Shown: in pieces, positions 57,435-64,000 of the stretch
Layout of the letters: the number at the start of each line of letters is the position of its first letter
Position numbering within the stretch: the first letter of the stretch is position 1
Source: Schistocephalus solidus
Lineage: Eukaryota; Platyhelminthes; Cestoda; Diphyllobothriidea; Diphyllobothriidae
DNA length: 64,000 bases
Direction of reading: 5' to 3'
Assembly (NCBI GenBank): GCA_017591395.1
Contig: WEDG01002865.1
Coordinates: 186,001-250,000, forward strand
The notes under the pieces: generated by a model
Told to the model about the DNA's origin: nothing
Database searches by the model: none
What the model saw: only the letters and a program-made list of their open reading frames with translations
Position numbers and translations under genes: made by a program

Positions 57435-58070
57435 AACGCCCGTTTTGGCTGGGTTTGGGAAAAGGGAGTGAGATAAACGTTGCACAAGCTGCCTGTCACT
57501 CTAAGCCAACTTAAGGGGTACTCAGGACAGTAAGTGGTCCTTGTTGCTTTCGACGAACGAATTCGGTTTCCAACAAGTGAAGGAGAAGCCGGAAGGGCAG
57601 TTTTTGCTGTATTACCCACCATCAACCCCCACCATGTGTAAATCGTAGACCGAGAGGTATTGAAAATCGGTCGGCCACCCCTATGTTAACTGAAGCCAGA
57701 CTTTGTAGACACGTCTGCGTCCAAATAAAGGCTTACATTACGCCCCAAAGCCAATTTTCGCGCAAACGTTCCGAAGGGCGACTGTTTTAACAGACATGTT
57801 TGTTAAAGGTTAAGAGGATTTTTCGCCACCGGAATGAGTTGGTTCGTTTGATTTCCTTTTGACACACCAGAAATTACGTTGAATCACCCGAGGCTGTTTC
57901 AACTTCCTTGTCCTTGTCCCTTCGGAATTCGATCGCCATGTGTAGGTGATATCATACCCGAAGTCAGCCAAAACCCCCAAATTGTCAGTCATACCGGTTG
58001 TAAAGTAAGGCTGGTGGTCAATGGGGGTGGGGGGGGGGAGGAAGAGGGAGGGATGGGCAGATAGGTAACT
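57435..58070. other. Intron sequence next to the linker exon
   Basis: No gene seen. A G-run (about 58024-58038) lies about 40 nt downstream of the exon donor. Confidence 0.5.
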
Positions 58071-58073
58071 TAC

Positions 58074-58481
58074 ATTCGGAGGAATGCCGGAAGAGTTTGG
58101 AGAGCGGTCGATGTCGAGAGGGTGAATCAGCAAGGTGATCTGTCCTACCCAGACGGCTCTGGAAGAGAGGCTGGTGCGGTAGTGACATGGGCGACGTGGG
58201 TACTGAGCTTCCCTGATTGGCAGTTGGGAGCTTGCCGGTCCTTCTAATCTCTATGTCGGCTGCAGTGGAAGTCGTCGGAGTGGAGGGAGCTCTGGAGACA
58301 CTGACACCGGAATTGCGATACAACTCCTCCTTGAGGGCCTTCACGGAGCGACGGGCGGGAGGCTCGGGGGCTTCGCCACTTGCTGCTGCTGCTGCTGCAG
58401 TCACCGCAGCCGACGCTCCATTGATTTGATGGGACTGCTCAGACTCTGAAGCTGGGCATTTTGGAGCCTCATTTGAGCTCA
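58074..58481 (-). CDS. FES/FER-like: FES/FER-like kinase, linker exon (first exon seen)
   Basis: This 408-nt open segment starts after a pyrimidine-rich stretch ending GCAG and stops at an AAT/GTAAGT donor. It enters and leaves in phase 1, and the split TCC serine codon joins cleanly to the next exon. It encodes residues 1-136, rich in Ser, Pro, Ala and Thr, including a run of about eight alanines and the charged stretch ARRSVKALKEELYRNSG. There is no recognisable domain, which fits the variable region between F-BAR and SH2 in this family. The likely role is an unstructured, phosphorylatable linker. No start codon fits here, so at least one more exon lies upstream. The assignment rests mainly on phase match and strand. 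Confidence 0.75.
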
Positions 58482-58779
58482 CTGCGTCCTTAAATGGGGG
58501 CAGGAGAAGCGTAAGAAAATACCCTAAAGGGTTAACACAGAGGCTAGGGGCGTACCAGAGTAACAGAGGGATGAGATGACATTCATTGTGCGGGTTTCTA
58601 TTGCTAATACGATACGGCTGCAGCCTAGATGCGCAACCAAAAAAGTTTAAAAACAGACAAACAGTGATATTAGCATCACCTAGGGACCAAGCCTAGACCT
58701 TGCGTGGAGTTCAGAGTGACCGCCCCCTGGAAGAGGGGAAGATGGGAGGGAAGCCTTCTCTATAACCGAATCACCATGT

Positions 58780-60700
58780 GGACAGTATGCTGTATCTCCA
58801 CGACTGCGCCCTCAACACCATTACGGGAGAGAAAATACAAGGGAGCATCGACCTCTTCGGCACCGGCTGCATATATTTCGGCATAACCATCAACACGGAC
58901 AAAACGGTGGTCATGCACCAACCACCACCCAGCGTGGAATAAGATGCTTCTTGAACCAATGTCCACAATACCCAACTGAAAAATGTGGAATATTTGGCTT
59001 ACTTAGGAAGTACCCTGTCACGTAACACGAGAATCGACGACGAGGTTGCTCAACGGATTTCCAAAGCCAGTCAGGCCTTTGGCCGCTTGCAAGCCTACGT
59101 GTGGAATCGCCGCGGCCTACAAATGAACATCTAATTGAAAATTTGCAATGCGGTCGTCTTGAAGACACTCCTGTATGGAGCGGAGACCTGGACCGTCTAC
59201 TACAACCAAGCCAGGACGCTGAATCACTTCCATTTTAGCTGCCGTCACCGAATTCTGAAGCTGAGAGGGGAGGACCGGATTCCGGACACGGCAGTCCTGG
59301 AGCGGACCGGAATTCTCAGCATCCACGCCATACTGAGGCAAGTAAAGTGCAATGGAGCGGCCACCTGGTGAGGATGAACAACGAGCGATTACCCAAACGA
59401 ATTCTCTCCGGATATGTCGCTACAGGTGCTCGCAGACGGGAGGACAACAACGCTGATACAAGTATATCCTGAAGAATTCTCTGAAACGACTGAAAATTAA
59501 CCTAGTGACCTGGGAGGACCTCGCCCGGAACCGACTGGTCTGAAGAAGAACAGTGAAGCTTGGCGTAGCAATATACGAAGCCAACCCGATCGCCGCTGCT
59601 AAGGCCAAAAGGACGGCACGCAAATCACAAACGCCACCAAATTAACACCACCAATGCCCAAGCCCTTTTAAAACGCCCATACTTTCAACGCACCTGTCGT
59701 GCGCGAATTGGCTTGGTCGGACACCTTCGGGCGCAATGCAACAAAAATCCGACAGCATAAACTTCTATGTCAGCGAACATCCCTTCTGCCAACCCTACTT
59801 CGCCCGACCCCACTCCAATGTCGACCACACCCACCACCGGCGATCAAACTTCAGATTCCCTACCGCCCTCGATCACCGGCATCATACTCCCTCCCGTTAT
59901 CCCCACGTCGAGCACAGCGACGATCACCACTGGCACCACTTCCCCACTCCCACCGCCGATGAGACCACCTCCGACTACTCGCCAACTACTGCCTTCACCA
60001 CTACCACCATCCCTGTTAATAGCGATGAGGAATCGTTTCTAACCTGTCCTCGTGGCAATCGCACATTCACCTCACACACCGACCTGGCCGGTCACTTGCG
60101 AATCCATCACGCAGAGCGGCGAACCAGTGCCTGGGGTGCCAACACACAGCAGAGACCGCCGCCTCCACTGCCCCCGCGCATTCACTCACCGTATGGATCT
60201 GCGCGATCATATGCGCATCCACGAAAACGGAATCCACTGCGATGTCAACACATTTTGCGCACCCATTAACACTATCACCCCCAGCCCTCGCATTAGTACG
60301 CCCACCATCAGAATTACTGACTTAGCATCTCCCGACCTATCCTCTCCTCATTGCGACCGCACCTTCACATTACGCATCGGCTTAGTCGGTCACTTGCGAA
60401 TGCATCGCATTGAGAACGGTGAAACAGTGTCTGGGGCTTCGATATACAGTCACGGTGTCCACCTCCAATGTCTACACTGCCCACGCACCTCACTTACCAC
60501 ATGAGCCTACCTGGCCACATGCGCCACCACGAAAATCTGCGGTAATTCACCGCAGGCCCGCCCCACCATCACACTTATATGCCGCCATCCCCACCAATCA
60601 TCAGCACGTCTCTGACTACTCGTTATGTGACGTCTTAACTACATCCGGGTTCCATGCCGCATTTATAATGATATACGCAAATTATGATCAAGTGTAGGCT
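58780..60700 (+). mobile_element. LINE 3' half with zinc-finger tail (broken)
   Basis: The RT part begins LHDCALNTITGEKIQGS (the usual FADDCALNT box, damaged) and runs through [76 protein letters not shown] and IPDTAVLERTGILSIHAILR. A Lys/Arg-rich stretch and a Pro/Thr-rich tail with finger-like units follow. Stops and shifts are frequent. I know this protein type from predicted genes in diphyllobothriid cestodes. The 5' break at about 58780 is sharp, as in 5'-truncated LINE insertions. Confidence 0.85.
59655..60545 (+). pseudogene. C2H2/C2HC finger tail of the LINE protein
   Basis: Across frames one reads ARIGLVGHLRAQC (about 59700), CPRGNRTFTSHTDLAGHLRI H (about 60046), LHCPRAFTHRMDLRDHMRIH (about 60170) and HCDRTFTLRIGLVGHLRMHR (about 60350). 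LQCLHCPRTSLTT starts a fourth near 60465. The spacing C-x2-C-x12-H-x3-H is recognisable, although several first cysteines are lost. Pro/Thr-rich linkers separate them. In the working element these would be nucleic-acid-binding fingers after the RT. Confidence 0.8.
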
Positions 60701-60829
60701 CTGACCAGGTGATGTGTGGGGAACGGAGGCCCAGGCTCTGTGAGCTGGGATCCGAGCTACCGACCAACACCAACATCTCTCGCTGAGAGGGAAGTATGAT
60801 CCTGGGTTCCTTCTCCACGTGGCTCCTCT

Positions 60830-61392
60830 GTCGCATTTGTGATCCGAGCCCGAGACTATTACGGTGCGTTAGACACCGTGGCTTGAAGGTTTCCAAATGA
60901 TAATTACATTGTGACTCCGCAGTCAGTCCAATGTGTGTTTGTGAGGAGTGGCCGACTGGTGGCATGAGAGTAAAGCTGCACTGGCTCCTTCTTAACGAAA
61001 CCTTCGCCACTCTCACACACGTGAGATGTCAGCCGCTCAATCCCCTGTTGTGTGAAATCCTGGTGCTTGTGTCTGGAGAGCCAAGTCAAGTACGTGGTAC
61101 GCGTAGAGGGGTAAAAAAGATAAATCAGCAGCTGGCAATCCCTCTCCGTGGGATCCGAGCCAATTGTGGCACCAGCCACATGCGCCCGACCCTTGACTCC
61201 GGTCTTCCGGGCTCTGATTCAGCACCGGACACAGACGGTTGAGGGAAGAGAGTGCTGTAGCTGGAGTGCAAGTCTCCTATCACTCAAAAATAACGCACGC
61301 GCAAGTCACCGTCCCTGCAACCCCCCTTTTGCGGAGCATACGGTGGACCTCATCGAAATCGGCGGCTGTACTGTCTTTGTATTTCCAAAGAG
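60830..61392 (-). repeat. R1 repeat, type A 3' module
   Basis: GTGCGTTAGACACCGTGGCT, GTCAGTCCAATGTGTGTTTG, GGCTCCTTCTTAACGAAACC, GATCCGAGCCAATTGTGGCA, GACTCCGGTCTTCCGGGCTC, AGTGCAAGTCTCCTATCACT and GAGCATACGGTGGACCTCAT: a long reversed type A copy with an internal insert at about 61020-61140. Confidence 0.78.
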
Positions 61393-61599
61393 ATAAGGCA
61401 GCAGCTTCTGCAGCAGAGATTGCGGTCAGGTTAGTCGACAACACTAACAATTTAGTAGAAACGGTCACTGACTCGAACGTGTAACAATGGAAAGAGCAAA
61501 GAGTCCTACCTATGTGCCTCCGCCCCCCGGAATAGGAACACCCCACCCAAGTAATAAAGATGGCCCTGCACATAATTCCAGGAAGGATAAATACCCTCG

Positions 61600-61725
61600 T
61601 CTCGCAACCCTAACAACAGCCTTAACAAACACCTAAACCCTATCCCTAATCTTAACTCTAGGCCTACACTTAACACTAACCCCAACCTTGACCCTAAACT
61701 TAACGCTAACTCCCGTTCAACTCTG
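61600..61725 (+). repeat. Telomere-like CCTAA-rich tract
   Basis: CAACCCTAACAACAGCCTTA, CACCTAAACCCTATCCCTAA, CACTTAACACTAACCCCAAC and CCTTGACCCTAAACTTAACG over about 125 bp. Confidence 0.7.
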
Positions 61726-61729
61726 AACG

Positions 61730-62995
61730 AAAGTTACACATAGAGAGAGAGAGGTGGGTGAAGAGAGAGAGAAACCAGGTAAGGCCCCAATTACCACTAC
61801 TGACTGGGACCTCTCTTTCTCACACACCAATAAGGTATCAGGTAGCATGCCAACGCGCTACTGCAACTCCGCTCTCCCAGTTCGCAGACACGCAATGGGT
61901 GGAGTCGGCTTGGTGGAGCGCTGGAGAACACATGACGTAGAAAGTTAAGCATGTGTGCGCGTGCGTGCATGCGTGAAATTGGTCATTGGGTCTTCTGAAC
62001 GATCAGCGACTTCATTGTCAGTCGCTGAGAGTATGACGCCAGCTGAGAACAGGCAAGCAATCTTAGCACTATAAACGCAATACTGTGAATGACTGGCAAA
62101 GAGATAGATACATAAATAGTTCTCTAGTCGGGGGATGAAGTTTTAAATGACGAACTGGGTTTCAGGGTTATCAGTGACTACTAGGAGTTGCGTCGCCAGC
62201 CAAATGAATCGTAAAACACGCACCAGATCAAACGGGATAGTGGGAACTTGCTCTGCCTGGCAAATCACCAGGCTATTAAAAGGTCACCAGCCATGAAAGA
62301 ATCGGGAATGTTGTCGGCCACCCAATAAGGTTCAGCTAGTAGCCGAGTAAAATTCGAGGACTCTGAAGTGGTGTCCCGGAGGAATTGTTGGAGACTTAGA
62401 TCTCCTCCAATACACAACCCCACGCAAGCGCTGTCCGGCAAGCTGCGATCTAATCTGAACAACTACAGAGCTCTCGTGCGCGAAAGGAGTCAAGAACTGT
62501 CGCCATCAAGAAAGTAACATCAACGTCCATATAGACTACCGCCACACGCACAAAGACATAGCTTCCTGTCAAAAGAAAAATGGCTGTCAGAAGTTTCAGC
62601 ACTGACTCGACCCAGCCTTGAAGACAATGAGAACACAAGTTAACTCTTAACAACGGGAAAAGTCGATATTACATGTTTCAAGGCATCATCGATACTTCAG
62701 GAGCGCAAATTACCGGTGCGTTAGCCAACTTCACTGGTTTGAAAATGTGGTGGAATTGAAATTCACAAGACAACCTCTGAGCTTACTGAAGGTAACTTGA
62801 ATACTTGACGGAGGGTAGATCATGCTGGATTCTGACACAGTCAGACAAAAAAGGGCGGAAATCGTGGCTCAAGTAGCACAACCAATAGAAAGATCTGAAG
62901 GCTGAAGCAGTGTCGTGGTTCTTTGTCGATCGGTAGCTAAATGATGTGAAGTTGACAGGATAACAGGCATCAAAGTTTCAAGGCAAACGAAGATT
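61730..62995. other. No gene seen upstream of the first kinase exon
   Basis: Short GA runs (61741-61775) only. I searched the minus strand for F-BAR-like coding sequence and found none. Confidence 0.5.
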
Positions 62996-63000
62996 AGGTA

Positions 63001-63520
63001 GGCGCATCACCCTCACTGTTGTGGTTAGGATCTTGTTCGATCCCATTCTGTCCACCCACCAGCTTGCTACTGGCGATAAAGAACGACGTGCCATAGGACA
63101 CATGCCACAAATGATACATAAATAGAATGCTAAGGGTTTAACATGCCAGATGCAGAAAGCTGTTTCACAGTCGTTACCAATCATCAGTACGCCATAGGCC
63201 TTCTGAAGTGAAGTATAAATAGAACCCAAGTAAGTGCGGCAGCCTCACTGTTGTGGTTAGAACTTTGCTCGATCCCATTCTATGTGGCATGTGTCCTATG
63301 GCACAAAGTTCATTGTCATCAGTAGCACGCTGGCGGCTGGCAGAATGGGATCTAGCAAGAGCTTTACGATAATAGTGAAGGTGACACGCTTACTTGACTT
63401 CTGTATATACCTCACTTCATAAGAGCTATGGCGTACTGATGATCGGAAACGACCGTGAAACAGCTTTCTGCGTCTGGCCTGCTGCGCGCCTAGTGTGCTA
63501 TCTATGTACCATAACAAAGG
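63001..63520. repeat. R6 repeat cluster (inverted and direct partial copies)
   Basis: 63001-63215 is a minus copy (CTGTTTCACAGTCGTTACCA ATCATCAGTACGCCATAGGC). 63236-63283 repeats CCTCACTGTTGTGGTTAG and GATCCCATTCT directly. 63285-63350 has GTGGCATGTGTCCTATGGCA in reverse of 63080-63110. 63395-63515 is a plus copy (GGCGTACTGATGATCGGAAA CGACC). The translated MIGND(C/R)ETAFC stretch hints at coding origin. Confidence 0.65.
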
Positions 63521-63599
63521 TTTACGGATATAAAAACAGAATTTCGAAACAACAGCCCTCGCCAATTTTCTCTGTTGGGTATACAAACCATAGATAACA

Positions 63600-63990
63600 C
63601 CTACACGTCAGTTCGGCCGTCGTAATCCGAATATGTCCACCGTATGCTCCATAGAAGGGCAGTGCAGGGAGGGGGACTAGTACGCAAATTAGTTTTAAGG
63701 GATAGAAGGCTTGCACTGCATCGACCGCACTCTCTCTTCCCTTACCAGCCTATGCCCGGGATCAATACATAGTCAAGAAGATCGGAGGCGGGCTCAGATG
63801 AAGCATCTCCTCACGGAGTGGGAGAGCGGGGTTCGGCATGAGCCTGCACCTACGTGTGCCAATGTTCGGCATTTGTTATGGGACCGCATCCCAGAACAAA
63901 AACGCCTGCCGCACACTGGACTGGTGCCCGTGTTGGTCCAGTGCATGTAAAACGCGGACAGTTTAGGGGGTACACAAGATAGTTTTACCG
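63600..63990 (+). repeat. R1 repeat, type B 3' module
   Basis: CGTCAGTTCGGCCGTCGTAA, GTATGCTCCATAGAAGG, CATCGACCGCACTCTCTCTT, CACGGAGTGGGAGAGCGGGG, AGCCTGCACCTACGTGTGCC and CAGTTTAGGGGGTACACAAG: a complete type B copy. Confidence 0.8.
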
Positions 63991-64000
63991 TCGATTTCGA

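Overview
This window is eukaryotic and almost certainly from a flatworm, most likely a diphyllobothriid tapeworm such as Spirometra, Schistocephalus or Dibothriocephalus. Three things point there: long repeat-filled introns, Penelope-like elements that keep GIY-YIG nuclease domains, and a LINE whose reverse-transcriptase reading frame ends in C2H2-type fingers, a protein family I associate with these cestodes. The species call is inference. No operons, CRISPR arrays or prokaryotic features were seen.

The one clear host gene is on the minus strand: ten exons spread over positions 58481 down to 22678, encoding the C-terminal 677 residues of a FES/FER-family non-receptor tyrosine kinase. The order is a Ser/Pro-rich linker, an SH2 domain, a tyrosine kinase domain and an 81-residue Ser-rich tail. 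All nine junctions have GT-AG splice sites and matching phases. The start codon and any N-terminal F-BAR region lie upstream, beyond position 64000 or unrecognised. The SH2 domain carries about 44 extra residues in its phosphate-binding BC loop, the most unusual protein feature here. A 117-codon open frame on the plus strand (34754-35107) sits inside one intron of this gene and may be a nested gene; I do not recognise it.

Almost everything else is mobile or repetitive DNA. Positions 1-22000 hold a LINE endonuclease fragment (1-605), a Gypsy pol fragment (3090-3857), two decayed CR1-like LINE copies (4065-5090 and 6500-9230), GIY-YIG remnants (5320-5850 and 12560-12770) and many short repeats. 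The kinase introns hold more Penelope-like fragments (27541-28055, 36425-36850, 37740-39285, 42580-42640), tRNA-derived SINEs, and two large ACT-type trinucleotide arrays (24096-24600 and 45128-46540) that lie next to exons. Beyond the kinase, 58780-60700 is the 3' half of the finger-tailed LINE.

Short dispersed families were defined by comparing the window with itself. R1 is a modular repeat of about 390-550 bp with about ten copies. SINE-1 is tRNA-derived, carries an internal CTA tract and often occurs as inverted or tandem dimers. SINE-2 is tRNA-derived with three copies. R5, R6 and R7 are unclassified. FB is a family of AT-rich arms in inverted pairs. Their boundaries are approximate because they were judged by eye.
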